Made by a program: the position numbers and the translations under genes. From Agarivorans sp050870875 (GTDB taxonomy: Bacteria > Pseudomonadota > Gammaproteobacteria > Enterobacterales > Celerinatantimonadaceae): a DNA stretch of 64,000 nt. Positions 9,418 to 19,195 of this stretch are shown here, one piece after another. Each line of letters begins with the position of its first letter. Position 1 is the first letter of the stretch. Location of the stretch: NCBI RefSeq assembly GCF_050870875.2, contig NZ_CP194041.2, forward strand, positions 744,001 through 808,000. The letters run 5' to 3'. The notes beneath the pieces were generated by a model. The model was not told the origin of the DNA. It ran no database searches and saw nothing but the letters and a program-made list of their open reading frames with translations.

Positions 9418-10473
9418 ATGTATAAAATGAAAATTGTCCATGTGGTGAGTAGCCTCAATATGGGAGGTGCTGAGCGTTTAGTTGTGAATCTGTCAATTGA
9501 GCAGAAGAGGCTCGGACACCAAGTGACGGTGGTGTCTTTTGGGGCTAAATCTGACACCTACTACACGCTCCTACAAACACATGGTATTGCTGTGCAATTG
9601 GTGGGGGGAGGGCTGATTGCTCGATTCACTCAGTCACTCAAATTATTGCTGGCGGCCGATGCGATTAACATCCATTCGACGCCTATTGTGAGAGCGCTGG
9701 CACCACTTTTCCCAATGCTCTATTTTAAGAAAACGATTTTTATCGTGCATGGTGAAACGAGTCCTAAGCTACGCCTATTTAAACCCGCTATCTTATTCGC
9801 TTGTTTGTTTATAAAACATGTGGTTGCCGTTTCTGAATCGGCTAGGAGGTCTTTATATCGCCGTTTTGCGGTGAATACAGGGCGGGTTGGGATCATCGAA
9901 AATGGGGTTCAACTTGCAGCAACCTGCAAGCACGCACCTACTGGACCAGAGTTACCCTTGAAAGTTGGTGCGGTGGGGCGCTTGATCCCGCTGAAAAATT
10001 TTGAGTTACTGATTGAGAGTGTGGCGATTATCAATCAAACGGACTCAAGTCCTATCGAATTACATATTTTTGGGGATGGCCCAAGTTTAGAAGACTTAAA
10101 AACACTGGCTCGAGACCAAGGTGTTACGGTTAACTTTCACGGCATAGTGTTAGAGCAGGATGAAATTTACCGTCACATTGACCTGTTGGTGATTAGTTCA
10201 AATACTGAAGGGCTGCCAATGGTGTTAATTGAAGCCATGGCGCGAGGGATCCCGGCGATATCCACTCGTGTAGGTGCAATACCATCCGTGATTGTTGACC
10301 AGCAGAATGGTTGGCTAATTGATGTCGGTAATGCGCGACAGTTGCAACAGGCATTAGCTCAGGTTATTCACTCTCCAGGTTGCCTCTCTACGGTCGGTAG
10401 ACAAGCCTATACGACCGTTGAGCATCAGTTTTCAATTGCTGCCGTGGCTGCAAAATATCAGTCTCTGTATTGA
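9418..10473 (+). CDS. Glycosyltransferase family 4
   Basis: This GT-B enzyme of about 350 residues begins MKIVHVVSSLNMGGAERLV, the signature of the glycogen-phosphorylase-like GT4 group. It ends with SSNTEGLPMVLIEAMARG (about residue 260) for nucleotide-sugar binding, followed by VDQQNGWLI. The ATG at 9418 and the one at 9427 are both possible. It is the last gene of the plus-strand glycosyltransferase operon and its end overlaps the convergent exosortase gene by 16 bases, so the two transcripts meet tail to tail. Sugar specificity is unknown. Confidence 0.85.
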   Translation: MYKMKIVHVVSSLNMGGAERLVVNLSIEQKRLGHQVTVVSFGAKSDTYYTLLQTHGIAVQLVGGGLIARFTQSLKLLLAADAINIHSTPIVRALAPLFPMLYFKKTIFIVHGETSPKLRLFKPAILFACLFIKHVVAVSESARRSLYRRFAVNTGRVGIIENGVQLAATCKHAPTGPELPLKVGAVGRLIPLKNFELLIESVAIINQTDSSPIELHIFGDGPSLEDLKTLARDQGVTVNFHGIVLEQDEIYRHIDLLVISSNTEGLPMVLIEAMARGIPAISTRVGAIPSVIVDQQNGWLIDVGNARQLQQALAQVIHSPGCLSTVGRQAYTTVEHQFSIAAVAAKYQSLY

Positions 10474-11907
10474 GTGCTTGCTTGTTGGCTGAGCATTTGT
10501 TGCAGTGTTCCGAGAGTGTCGCGGCAATCTGTCGCGTTGCATAAACTCGATCCGACCAAGATAGCCGATTCTCTATGGCCTGATAACGCAGCAAGTAGGT
10601 GATTTTGTTTTTGTTGCTTAAGGCTGCTGGTTAGGCCTCTGGCGCTTAAGTATGCATAAACTAACACCGCTGGCTGATTGTTTTTGGCTAAAAAGTAGAT
10701 GCTATGGGTTTGTGCATCTCGTTTTTTAGTTTCTATTCTCATTCCGTCCGGAATGATGCTGTTGTTAAAGTAACTGGCCTTATTATCTAGGCCATAGCCG
10801 CTAAATGTAAAATACCACAACGATAGCTGATGATCGTTTTGTTCAATGAGCTGATAGCGCAGCTCGCTATACCTTGAGATCTGCAATGGACCGTGGGTAT
10901 CAGATGCTCTCACTCGATTGCTTGAATTGAGCGTTTCTGCATCAAAAACTGGTAAATCTAAACTCAGTGGGGAGAGTAAAATTAAGGCGAACAGACTTGC
11001 GAATATTGGCTTTAAGGCAATATTTTTTTTGCTGCTTAATCGGTGGTGTTCGGTGGTATTCGCTTCTTTCTTGGCGAGAGAATTTCCAACATAGAAAATC
11101 ATCAGTAAATAAGGGGCATACACATACCAGCCTAAATTATTGTGATCGCCAACAATCGAACTTTGCATGTTGGTTAAATGGCCGATAAAAATGATTGTGA
11201 TAATTCGGATCCAGTTAACCAATAGCGCACCGGCCATTGTAATGATGAAAAACAGCAATATCCGGCGGGCTGAACGCAGATTAAAATAGACAAATAGTAG
11301 GCATAAAAACAAGGAGGTAATAAAATATCGAAGCCCACTACACCCGTTCGCTATCTCAAATTGACCCGAAGGAATGGAGACAATGTTGCCTTCAAAGTAG
11401 CTCGGTATACCAGTAAATGCCATGATGGTTTCGACTGCAGTGGTGGATAGCTGCTGCAAGGGGGGAGAGAAGTCCCCATATGGGCGTAATAAATAAAAAT
11501 ACTAAAGCGTATAAATAGAGGCCTTTATGGCTGACAAAAATGCTTAATAGCGCACTTAGTAAAACCAAGGGAAGCAAGGCTCGAACTGGCAGGCTAATTT
11601 GTCCAAGATATAAACAGAGCTCCACCATTAACAAAAATACTAAGATTAGGGTGAAGCCATTGGGCTTGCTGCGAAATTGCAACTGTTCTCGAATATCATA
11701 TAGAACATAAAGCGCGACAAAGGGGATCAAAAATGCGTGTGAGTATGTTCCATCATCGAAGCTATAACGCCAAATATCGAGTATCACAGGCCAGAACAAG
11801 AGGCTGACTATTACCGTAAGTGCTAATACAACGACACTCTCGACTACACCTTTCGAATGTTCTGGCGAGTTGTGGTGCGATGCCACCGGATTAACGGCCT
11901 TTACCAA
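10458..11907 (-). pseudogene. xrtA: Exosortase A with fused EpsI-like domain, split by a frameshift
   Basis: Two minus-strand frames make one exosortase. The first (11907 down to about 11460) holds the membrane part with DDGTYSHAFLIPF, typical of XrtA. The second (about 11459 down to 10458) holds the catalytic cysteine in NGCSGLRY, the arginine in NWIRI and the histidine in GHL, then a C-terminal DUF3485/EpsI-like domain. The junction is a run of six G on the plus strand (11460-11465). Removing one base joins PIWGLLSP to LQQLSTTAVET and restores a normal protein of about 480 residues. Exosortase A cleaves and sorts PEP-CTERM proteins at the inner membrane. As written the gene is disrupted; sequencing error, phase variation or real decay are all possible. 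It overlaps the sugar transferase gene by 17 bases. Confidence 0.85.
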
Positions 11908-13294
11908 ATAAAATGATCTCTGCAGTTCTGACCAGAATCAAAAGGTCTAAAAGAAAGCTGCGATGCTTAATGTAATATAGATCGAATTTTAACTTCTCTA
12001 AGGCATCGGCTTCAGTACTACCATAAGGGTATTTAAGTTGTGCCCAACCAGTCAGCCCGGGTTTAACATTGTGTCGTTGGTTGTAATAAGGGATCGATAA
12101 TACCAATTCCTTTACAAAGGCCGGCCGCTCAGGTCGTGGCCCAACAAAACCCATGTCACCAACAAGTACATTGTAGATTTGTGGTAATTCATCAACTCGA
12201 TATTTTCGGATGAAGTTACCCACTCGGGTGACTCGGGGATCTTCTTTTTCAGCCCACTTCGCACCATCTTTCTCGGCATCAGTTCGCATACTACGAAACT
12301 TATAGATACTAAATGGCTTCCCGTTGAGCCCAATCCGCTCTTGTGAGTATAAGACTGGGGCTCTAAAGCCTTCTTCCAATTTTATCATTACCACTGTAAT
12401 TAGCATTAAAGGCCAGGTTAGACTCAATACAATAAGCCCAAGGAAGGTATTGCAAATCCAGTCTAAAGAGCTACGTAAGTAGTTGGTCGAGTGAAAGCCA
12501 TTACTGTATATCACCCAAGATGGGTAAATCAGGTTCACCGCAATTTGTCCTGATTCTCGCTCAATAAAGTCGATGATATCGGTAATTTCTACGCCACGCA
12601 GTTTACACAAGAAGAGGCTGTCTACAGGCAGATTGGCACGTCGTTCGTCGGCAGCAATCACAATTTCTTCAACGCCGTTCGCCAGCACAAAAGACTCCAG
12701 TGGGCGGTCTAGCTCAAGAATTGTTTCTCGCTTGATACCATCTTCTGAGTCACCGGGCATGCGGACAAATCCAGCCATTTCGAAGCTTACTCGGTCTGAT
12801 TTGCGGCGCATTCGCTTTTCTATGATGCTGGCTCGCTCTCCGGCACCTAGCACCAAGATGCGCTTCCGCCCCATGTGTTCATATTGCATTTTAAGCGCAA
12901 AGTAACGAACCACCGTTAGTGCCATCATCACTGCTGCATACAGCAACTCTCTAAAGTTACCGGGTAATACTTCTAATGGGCTTACAACGTAAATAACCGA
13001 GGAAATAAAATAGCCGAGAGCAATACTCACCAACAAACGGCGAATCACGCCACGAAAAGTCTCGCGTATTTTTTGGTTGTATAAGCCAACCGAGAGGATC
13101 GATAGTTGAATCGGGAAAGTGAATGCCAGCAAATGCATCAGCAGAGTGCCTTCCCCGTATGGCGGGATATTCTCAAACCCGCTAAAACGCAATAATTCAA
13201 CGCCCAACACAAATATGACGATGAGCACTAAAAATTCGGCAATAATAATGACTCTACTACCAGGATCTAGATTGTGAAACTTCGAACCAGCCAC
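11891..13294 (-). CDS. XrtA-system undecaprenyl-phosphate sugar phosphotransferase (TIGR03013-like)
   Basis: This is the priming enzyme of exopolysaccharide assembly, which transfers a sugar-1-phosphate to undecaprenyl phosphate. The N-terminal third has about four membrane helices. A Rossmann-like middle segment (RKRILVLGAGERASII) follows, then a further membrane helix near residue 278. The C-terminal catalytic domain has IGLNGKPFSIYKFRSMR, VGPRPERPAF and PGLTGWAQ, the signatures of the polyprenyl glycosylphosphotransferase family. Length 467 matches TIGR03013. The start is GTG at 13292-13294 with AAGGAAG a few bases upstream. It is transcribed divergently from the export genes and its end overlaps the exosortase gene. 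Confidence 0.92.
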   Translation of the reverse strand: MAGSKFHNLDPGSRVIIIAEFLVLIVIFVLGVELLRFSGFENIPPYGEGTLLMHLLAFTFPIQLSILSVGLYNQKIRETFRGVIRRLLVSIALGYFISSVIYVVSPLEVLPGNFRELLYAAVMMALTVVRYFALKMQYEHMGRKRILVLGAGERASIIEKRMRRKSDRVSFEMAGFVRMPGDSEDGIKRETILELDRPLESFVLANGVEEIVIAADERRANLPVDSLFLCKLRGVEITDIIDFIERESGQIAVNLIYPSWVIYSNGFHSTNYLRSSLDWICNTFLGLIVLSLTWPLMLITVVMIKLEEGFRAPVLYSQERIGLNGKPFSIYKFRSMRTDAEKDGAKWAEKEDPRVTRVGNFIRKYRVDELPQIYNVLVGDMGFVGPRPERPAFVKELVLSIPYYNQRHNVKPGLTGWAQLKYPYGSTEADALEKLKFDLYYIKHRSFLLDLLILVRTAEIILFGKGR

Positions 13295-13563
13295 GCTTCT
13301 TCCTTGAAACCAATTAATTGATATTAATTTTAGACGAACAAGTATACCGAGATTAGCTCGTAGAGCTACAAAAATCCCCTGTATAGCAATTCAGATAGTT
13401 ACTCATGAGTATGTTACTTTAGCGTTACAGTTGTTTTAATACCACGATAAATATCGATATATCAAAACTATTTAACTCAATAGATTTACAAGATGAGCGC
13501 TCGCGCACTATCATGGGAAAAAGGATTTATTCAATCAATGTTATTTGATGGACACTCAGCGTA
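13295..13563. promoter_or_regulatory. AT-rich divergent promoter region of the XrtA locus
   Basis: This spacer of about 270 bases lies between the divergent sugar transferase and export lipoprotein genes. It is AT-rich and holds a short dyad ATTAAT-N4-ATTAAT (13313-13328) near the minus-strand start and an ATATCGATAT palindrome further on. I looked for a sigma-54 promoter, because PrsR is a sigma-54 activator, and found no GG-N10-GC match on either strand. The exact promoters are not resolved. Confidence 0.4.
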
Positions 13564-14217
13564 ATGGACAGTGCTATGAAAAAACTTAATAAAGTCGTTA
13601 TCAAGTCGCTTGCGTTTATTGTGGTTGGTTTTTACCTATCTGCATGCTCAAGCTCTTTACCTAATTTACAAGAGGCTTCTGTAAAACCCTCTCTTACTCA
13701 AAATCCCGCGGAATATAAATATTTGATCGGTCCGGGCGATGAACTGAACATTTTTGTTTGGCGCAACCCCGAGATATCTGGAACCTTTTTTGTTCGCCCT
13801 GACGGCAAAGTGTCAGCGCCGCTGGTCGAAGACCTTGAGGTATCAGGTAAAACCACAACTGAGATGGCCCGTTTAGTCGAATCTGAACTGGCTGAGTATA
13901 TCCGTGATCCAATTGTGACCGTGACCGTAGAAGGTTTTGTCGGCCCATTCAGTGAACAAGTTCGGGTAATCGGCGAAGCCTCTGCTCCACAAGCGGTCAA
14001 TTATCGAGAAGACATGACCTTACTGGATGTGATGATCCAAGTGGGCGGTTTAACTGAATTCGCTGACGGTGATAATGCTCGCTTGGTTCGAGTGGTCAGT
14101 GGAGAGCAACGATCTTACGGTATTTCGGTTGGTAAATTGATTCAAGATGGAGAAATAGACGCCAATGTCGATATTTTGCCTGGTGACATTATTATTATCC
14201 CAGAAGCATGGTTTTAG
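13564..14217 (+). CDS. XrtA-system polysaccharide export lipoprotein (Wza-like)
   Basis: This 217-residue outer-membrane polysaccharide export protein begins with a lipoprotein signal ending in the lipobox YLSAC (cysteine about residue 28). A poly-export (PES) domain follows with YLIGPGDELNIFVWRNPEIS, then RPDGKVSAPLVEDLEVSG, and an SLBB-like domain (VRVIGEASAPQAVNYREDMTL). It ends PGDIIIIPEAWF, typical of TIGR03027. It forms the outer-membrane part of the export channel. Either ATG 13564 or ATG 13576 could be the start. It is the first gene of the wza-like, chain-length, kinase, barrel and ATPase operon. Confidence 0.92.
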   Translation: MDSAMKKLNKVVIKSLAFIVVGFYLSACSSSLPNLQEASVKPSLTQNPAEYKYLIGPGDELNIFVWRNPEISGTFFVRPDGKVSAPLVEDLEVSGKTTTEMARLVESELAEYIRDPIVTVTVEGFVGPFSEQVRVIGEASAPQAVNYREDMTLLDVMIQVGGLTEFADGDNARLVRVVSGEQRSYGISVGKLIQDGEIDANVDILPGDIIIIPEAWF

Positions 14218-14234
14218 GCGGAGTAGCGGTTTAG

Positions 14235-15797
14235 ATGCAGGAATTTATTGAGGACTTTTTGCAGTACCTGAGAGGGGTATGGCTGAAGCGACGTTATATT
14301 ATTATTGCACTTTGGTTGCTTTGCCCTATTGGCTGGATTGTTGTGACCTTGTTGCCAAATCAGTATACGGCCGAAGCAAGAGTATATGCGGATACTCGCT
14401 CTTTGTTACAGCCACTGCTGAAAGGCTTAGCCTTGCAAACAGACCCTGCTCAAGAATTGCAAATGATGGTTAAAACTCTGTTGAGCAGAAGTAATTTGGA
14501 AAAAATTGTTCGCGCGAGTGACGCAGATTTAAGAGTGAACAATAAGCTTGAATATGAAGAGCTACTCGATGATTTAAAAGAAAAAATAATCATTGATAAG
14601 ACAAAACGAGAAAACCTGTACACCATTAGTTTTGAAGCTGACTCCCCACAGTATGTGCGTGATGTAGTGCAAGCTGCCCTTGATGTATTTGTTGAAAATA
14701 CTTTAGGTGAAAAACGTCAGGATACAGATACGGCGAATTCTTTTATTAATCAGCAAATTGAAGAGTATGAGACGCGCCTGATTGAAGCAGAGAAACGGCT
14801 CGCGGCTTTTAAGCAAGAGTACACAGCTTTTTTGCCCGGTAAAGAATCGACTTATTACAGTAATCTTGAAGGGGTAAAAAAGAAGCTTGAAGATACTCGT
14901 TTACAGTTAAGCGAAGCAGAGACAAAGTTAACATCGGCTCGGGCTCAATTAGCTAGTGAAGAACGTTTAGCATCTCAACAAACCGCTAAGGTCAGAACTG
15001 AGTTCGATGACCGAATTGTCTCAATGCAAACCCGACTTGATGATATGTTGCTGCGTTATACGGACAACCATCCAGATGTTATCGAGGTTAAGCGACAAAT
15101 TGCAGGCTTGCAGAAACAGAAAGATAGTGCTTTAACCGTTGCGCAGACGCCTGCCGCGATTGCCTCCGACTCGGTGATTTATCAGGATCTGAAAATTACC
15201 GTGAGCCAGTTGGAAAATGAAGTGGCTTCGCTGAATGTTCGTGAACAACGCTATAAAGACAATGTTTCTGATCTACAAGACCAGTTACGCCAGGTCCCTG
15301 ATGTGGAAGCTAAACTCACCGGTTTGAATCGAAATTATGAGATTACTAAGTCGAAATATGAAGACTTGTTGTCTCGCCGAGAAAGTGCTCAGATTTCTGA
15401 GAGCGCGGGCAAGACCACCGACGATATTAAGTTTAGGGTGATTGACGCTCCAAGGGTGCCATTAGAGCCTTCTGGACCGAAGCGGCCACTGCTTATTATT
15501 GGAGTGCTGATTTTAGCTTTGGGTGCCGGTGTTGGTTTGTCTCTGGCATTTAGTCAGATTAATCCAGTGGTATCGAGTATTCAGCAGCTATATCAGCAAA
15601 CTGGCTTTCCGGTGCTCGGGGTTGTGTCTGCCACCGACAGCTCTGGTTTGATTAAAGTCGAAAGGCAAAAAATGCGTATATTTGTATTTTCAAATATATT
15701 GTTATTGTGTTGTTTTGTTGGGTTTATGGTCATTAATTTACTTCCGGGCTTACACAATAAGCTTATTTCTATCTTGGGAGGCATTGGGATCTTATGA
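14235..15797 (+). CDS. XrtA-system chain-length determinant protein (Wzz-like)
   Basis: This 520-residue polysaccharide co-polymerase of the TIGR03007 type has an N-terminal membrane helix (about 20-40) after QYLRGVWLKRRY. A long periplasmic part with heptad coiled coils follows (about 170-400). The proline-rich IDAPRVPLEPSGPKRP leads into the second membrane helix at about 415. A further hydrophobic segment near residue 480 is extra compared with classical Wzz. It controls polymer length together with the BY-kinase, whose gene overlaps its stop by four bases (ATGA). Confidence 0.92.
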   Translation: MQEFIEDFLQYLRGVWLKRRYIIIALWLLCPIGWIVVTLLPNQYTAEARVYADTRSLLQPLLKGLALQTDPAQELQMMVKTLLSRSNLEKIVRASDADLRVNNKLEYEELLDDLKEKIIIDKTKRENLYTISFEADSPQYVRDVVQAALDVFVENTLGEKRQDTDTANSFINQQIEEYETRLIEAEKRLAAFKQEYTAFLPGKESTYYSNLEGVKKKLEDTRLQLSEAETKLTSARAQLASEERLASQQTAKVRTEFDDRIVSMQTRLDDMLLRYTDNHPDVIEVKRQIAGLQKQKDSALTVAQTPAAIASDSVIYQDLKITVSQLENEVASLNVREQRYKDNVSDLQDQLRQVPDVEAKLTGLNRNYEITKSKYEDLLSRRESAQISESAGKTTDDIKFRVIDAPRVPLEPSGPKRPLLIIGVLILALGAGVGLSLAFSQINPVVSSIQQLYQQTGFPVLGVVSATDSSGLIKVERQKMRIFVFSNILLLCCFVGFMVINLLPGLHNKLISILGGIGIL

Positions 15798-16690
15798 GTA
15801 CCATAGAAAAAGCGATGGGTAAGTTGGCCAAACAAGCCCAACAAAATCAGCAGTCGAATAATGCTGCAGCTCCAGACTCTGTCATGGATGTGAATCCGCC
15901 GAATCAAGAACCCAATGCAAGGCCTCGCGAAAAGGCTGTATTGCAAATTGATTCAAGTGTATTAAGAAACTTAGGGATGTTATCCGATGTTCGTTCTCGA
16001 GAGACTCGAATGCTTAGTGATGAATATCGAGGCGTTAAGCGTAAGTTATTGAAAAATGCATTTGATCCAAGTTTGATACCGCGTAATAAAAGTAATCTGA
16101 TAATGGTCACCAGTGCCAACCCTGGCGAAGGGAAGACATTTACTTCGATTAATTTGGCACTTAGTTTAGCCTTGGAAAAAGATAAAACAGTACTACTGAT
16201 TGACTCGGATGTATTGAAACCCACCGTGAGTAAAACCTTAGGGATTGGCCAACATATGGGCCTTATGGAATATTTACTCGGCGAGACGGATGATATTGCA
16301 GATGTCATTTATCATACCAATATCCCAAATTTACGGATTATGCCGGCAGGAATGCCTCATCACTTAAGTAACGAGTTGTTGGCAAGTGATAAAATGCGTG
16401 CTCTGACTGAAGAGTTAAATAGTCGTTATGCCGACCGAGTCGTGTTATTCGATAGTCCACCAATTCTTGGGGTGAATGAAACTGTGGTTCTGTCTAATTT
16501 TATTGGTCAGGCGGTGGTGGTGGTTGAACAAGACAAAACGAAGTTGGCCGCAATTAAGGCGGCTGTTTCCCAATTTAGTGAAGAATTGGCGATAGGTTAT
16601 GTGTTGAATAAAGCAGTGCACGGTAAAACAGGAACTTACGGTTATGGCTACGGATATGGCTATGGATACGAGGAAGAACAAAGCGCTTAG
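15794..16690 (+). CDS. XrtA-system tyrosine autokinase (BY-kinase)
   Basis: This is the cytoplasmic partner of the chain-length protein and an ATP-dependent bacterial tyrosine kinase of the TIGR03018 type. Walker A is SANPGEGKTF (about residues 108-117), Walker A' is VLLIDSDVLKP, and Walker B is VVLFDSPPILG. The C-terminus carries the tyrosine cluster expected for autophosphorylation, here as a regular glycine-tyrosine run GTYGYGYGYGYGYEEE. The DNA of this tail also contains the start of the next gene in another frame. Reversible phosphorylation of the cluster is expected to cycle the Wzc-like complex during polymer export. Confidence 0.93.
   Translation: MSTIEKAMGKLAKQAQQNQQSNNAAAPDSVMDVNPPNQEPNARPREKAVLQIDSSVLRNLGMLSDVRSRETRMLSDEYRGVKRKLLKNAFDPSLIPRNKSNLIMVTSANPGEGKTFTSINLALSLALEKDKTVLLIDSDVLKPTVSKTLGIGQHMGLMEYLLGETDDIADVIYHTNIPNLRIMPAGMPHHLSNELLASDKMRALTEELNSRYADRVVLFDSPPILGVNETVVLSNFIGQAVVVVEQDKTKLAAIKAAVSQFSEELAIGYVLNKAVHGKTGTYGYGYGYGYGYEEEQSA
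16640..16669 (+). repeat. Six-base tandem repeat coding for Gly-Tyr
   Basis: Five units of the form GGNTAY lie in tandem and encode five Gly-Tyr pairs of the kinase tail. The same bases contain the ATG start codons (16644, 16656, 16662) of the overlapping outer-membrane protein gene. Confidence 0.8.
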
Positions 16691-18125
16691 CATCGTTGTT
16701 GCGCTGATAGTTGGTTTATCGATGTCGGTGTCGGCAGCAGATTTTAGCTTCCTTCCTAAGCTAAGTGCTGAGCTGGTTTATACCGACAATGTTGGTTTAA
16801 CTGAAGATGCGACTCGATCAGGACAAATCGGTGTATTTACAGCGGGGCTCGAATCTGAATTTATTGGTCATGATGGTCGTTTGACGCTCGACTACCAAGC
16901 TGAGCAAATTTACAATTCAGACGATTCAGATAAGAATAAGCTGTATCACGATCTTATTTTTATGGCTGAAAAAAAAATCCGCAATACTGGTGTTACGGTC
17001 GGTCTTGTCTCAAAGATGTATATAATGCCTGCTAAGGTTAATGACAATGCGATAACTGATGTCGTGACTGGTGATTTAATACAAGGCAGTTCACATGAGC
17101 TTTCATTAGGATATAAATCTAACCCTCGTAAATGGATTGATTTGAACACGGCGGTGTTTTCTACTTTTAATCGTTATGAAGATGACCGCGGTAATAACAA
17201 TGATTTAGAGGGAGCTTTGTTATTTAAGAATGGACAGAAAGTAAAGAACGTTACTTGGCTTGTTGAATCCGCTTATTCGAAGCGTGAGGCTCGCGCTAAT
17301 TCTGCTGCAACCGAAACTCTGAAATATAAAATCGAACTGGGTCTTCCACCACGCTCGGGATTTAGTCCTTTTCTACGTTATTATGCCGAAAGCTACCTCG
17401 AAGGTGTGAATGCCTCATCTACGGTCGGGGAGTCTGAAAGTTGGGGACCCGCGCTTCGTTATTTTCGAACTCAATTAAGCTATCTCGAAGTGAGCTATAA
17501 TTTTTCTTTAGAGCGAGAAAAGAATGATGACTATATCGGCGCAGCGCTGAATCTTCAGCCAAATCGCAGAACCAAGTTGCTATTTGAGTATGGTCAACGG
17601 TTTTATGGTGATGCTTATAGCTTTACCTTTTCGCATGAACGCAGACGGATTAAAACCGATATTTCTTACATAGAAGAACCCACTAGTTTTGACCGGCGGT
17701 TTTTTGTTGAAGGGGATATTCTTGCAGAGCAAAAATTAAATAAGACTTTACGCTGGAATAGTGCTTTGGACTTACATCGTAGTGGCATCGATTTTGAAAT
17801 TCGCCACCAAGATCGAACCAGTTTGACTGAGCTTACTGATTTTATTCAGGATAAAACTTACGGTGTCGGCTTAGGTTTAGATCACAAGTTAACTCGTCAG
17901 CTTCGAGCGGCTTTTAAAGTTGATTATGATTACTATCGCTTTGAGCGAATCAGTAAAGGTAAGCAAGTCGATAAATATAGCCGTTATAATTTGTCGCTCA
18001 CTCAAGATCTGATCGAAGGTTTTTCTCTAATTTATCGTTATCAATTCACTCGTCGTAGCTCTAGTATTGAGGGCCGTGACTATAATGAAAATCGCGTTTC
18101 AATTAACGCTACTAAGCAGTTTTAA
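16644..18125 (+). CDS. XrtA-system outer-membrane beta-barrel protein (TIGR03016-like)
   Basis: This is a large secreted protein with a signal peptide (KALSIVVALIVGLSMSVSAA) and a body rich in alternating aromatic and polar strands. It ends YNENRVSINATKQF, with a terminal phenylalanine as expected for an outer-membrane barrel. It matches the TIGR03016 type found beside XrtA kinases and probably serves as an outer-membrane secretion porin or anchor for the polymer. The start at 16644 is supported by AGGAA at 16630-16634, nine bases upstream; later ATGs at 16656 and 16662 also fit. It overlaps the kinase gene by 47 bases in another frame, an unusually long overlap. Confidence 0.88.
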   Translation: MATDMAMDTRKNKALSIVVALIVGLSMSVSAADFSFLPKLSAELVYTDNVGLTEDATRSGQIGVFTAGLESEFIGHDGRLTLDYQAEQIYNSDDSDKNKLYHDLIFMAEKKIRNTGVTVGLVSKMYIMPAKVNDNAITDVVTGDLIQGSSHELSLGYKSNPRKWIDLNTAVFSTFNRYEDDRGNNNDLEGALLFKNGQKVKNVTWLVESAYSKREARANSAATETLKYKIELGLPPRSGFSPFLRYYAESYLEGVNASSTVGESESWGPALRYFRTQLSYLEVSYNFSLEREKNDDYIGAALNLQPNRRTKLLFEYGQRFYGDAYSFTFSHERRRIKTDISYIEEPTSFDRRFFVEGDILAEQKLNKTLRWNSALDLHRSGIDFEIRHQDRTSLTELTDFIQDKTYGVGLGLDHKLTRQLRAAFKVDYDYYRFERISKGKQVDKYSRYNLSLTQDLIEGFSLIYRYQFTRRSSSIEGRDYNENRVSINATKQF

Positions 18126-18127
18126 AT

Positions 18128-19195
18128 ATGTATGAATCTTTTTTTGGTTTAAGCGATAAACCTTTTAAGCTAAGCCCTGATCCTAAATTCTTTTTTGCGA
18201 GCCCTCATCATGATCGCGCGATCTCTTATCTGCGTTATGGGCTATCACAAGGCGAGGGTTTCATTGTGGTGACGGGCCCGATTGGTACCGGTAAAACCAC
18301 CATTGCTCGTAGTTTACTGGCCTCAGTTGATGAATCGATCGTCGCTGCGCAGATTGCTACAACCCGACTCAGTCCAGATGAGTTAGTCCGCTTAGTCGCG
18401 GCTCAGTTCTCCATTGAAGTCGAAAGCTTAAATAAAGCCGAAATTTTAAAACGCTTTGAGCAGTATCTACTGAGCTTGCATCGGCAAGGGAAGCGCGCGT
18501 TATTGGTAGTCGATGAAGCGCAGAACTTACCAGCAGAAACCGTTGAAGAGTTGCGGATGCTGTCTAATTTTCAATTAGATGATAAACCCTTGTTTCAGAG
18601 TTTTTTGCTTGGGCAAGAAGAGTTAAAACCAATTATTGAATTACCCGAAATGGAACAGTTTCGGCAACGGATCATTGCTTCTTGCCATTTACAGGCCTTT
18701 GATGCCGAACAAACTCAGGGATATATTTTACATCGACTCAAACAAGTGGGTTGGCAACAAAACCCACAATTAGATGACGATATTTTTGTTCAGATTGCCG
18801 ACTTTACCAAAGGTATTCCTCGGAAGATCAATATTTTTGCCGACCGCTTATTTTTATACGCATTTTTGGAAGATTTGCATACCATTGGTTCCAAGGATGT
18901 GGCTGCAGTCATTGAAGAAATGGGCGGCGAATTGTCTGGATCGCTTCAGGGCACGCCACCTCAGCAAGCAAGTGTGAATATTGATCAAGTTCTAGGTCGC
19001 CAATATAGCGATGGCTTAACTTCTCCCGATGTGTCAGTGATGGCCGTTGGTGAGCAACAGATGAAAGCGAATCTATTAGATGTGTCTAGTTATCTGGAAG
19101 AAGTGGTGCTGAGAAAGATTAAAATTATCCGTTACTTAGACAAAATGATAGAGAAAAAACGCAAAGAAATTGTTGAGTTAGGAGAAAGTCGCTAA
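18128..19195 (+). CDS. XrtA-system AAA ATPase (TIGR03015-like, GspA/ExeA family)
   Basis: This 355-residue ATPase opens with MYESFFGLSDKPFKLSPDPK, the hallmark of ExeA-like AAA proteins. Walker A is GPIGTGKTT (about residues 50-58), Walker B is LLVVDEAQNL (about 128-137), and a sensor region QRIIASCHL follows. The C-terminal tail is basic and helical (KIIRYLDKMIEKKRKEI) and lacks the peptidoglycan-binding domain of true ExeA. It starts two bases after the barrel gene and probably powers or organises exopolysaccharide secretion; its exact role is not established. Confidence 0.9.
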   Translation: MYESFFGLSDKPFKLSPDPKFFFASPHHDRAISYLRYGLSQGEGFIVVTGPIGTGKTTIARSLLASVDESIVAAQIATTRLSPDELVRLVAAQFSIEVESLNKAEILKRFEQYLLSLHRQGKRALLVVDEAQNLPAETVEELRMLSNFQLDDKPLFQSFLLGQEELKPIIELPEMEQFRQRIIASCHLQAFDAEQTQGYILHRLKQVGWQQNPQLDDDIFVQIADFTKGIPRKINIFADRLFLYAFLEDLHTIGSKDVAAVIEEMGGELSGSLQGTPPQQASVNIDQVLGRQYSDGLTSPDVSVMAVGEQQMKANLLDVSSYLEEVVLRKIKIIRYLDKMIEKKRKEIVELGESR

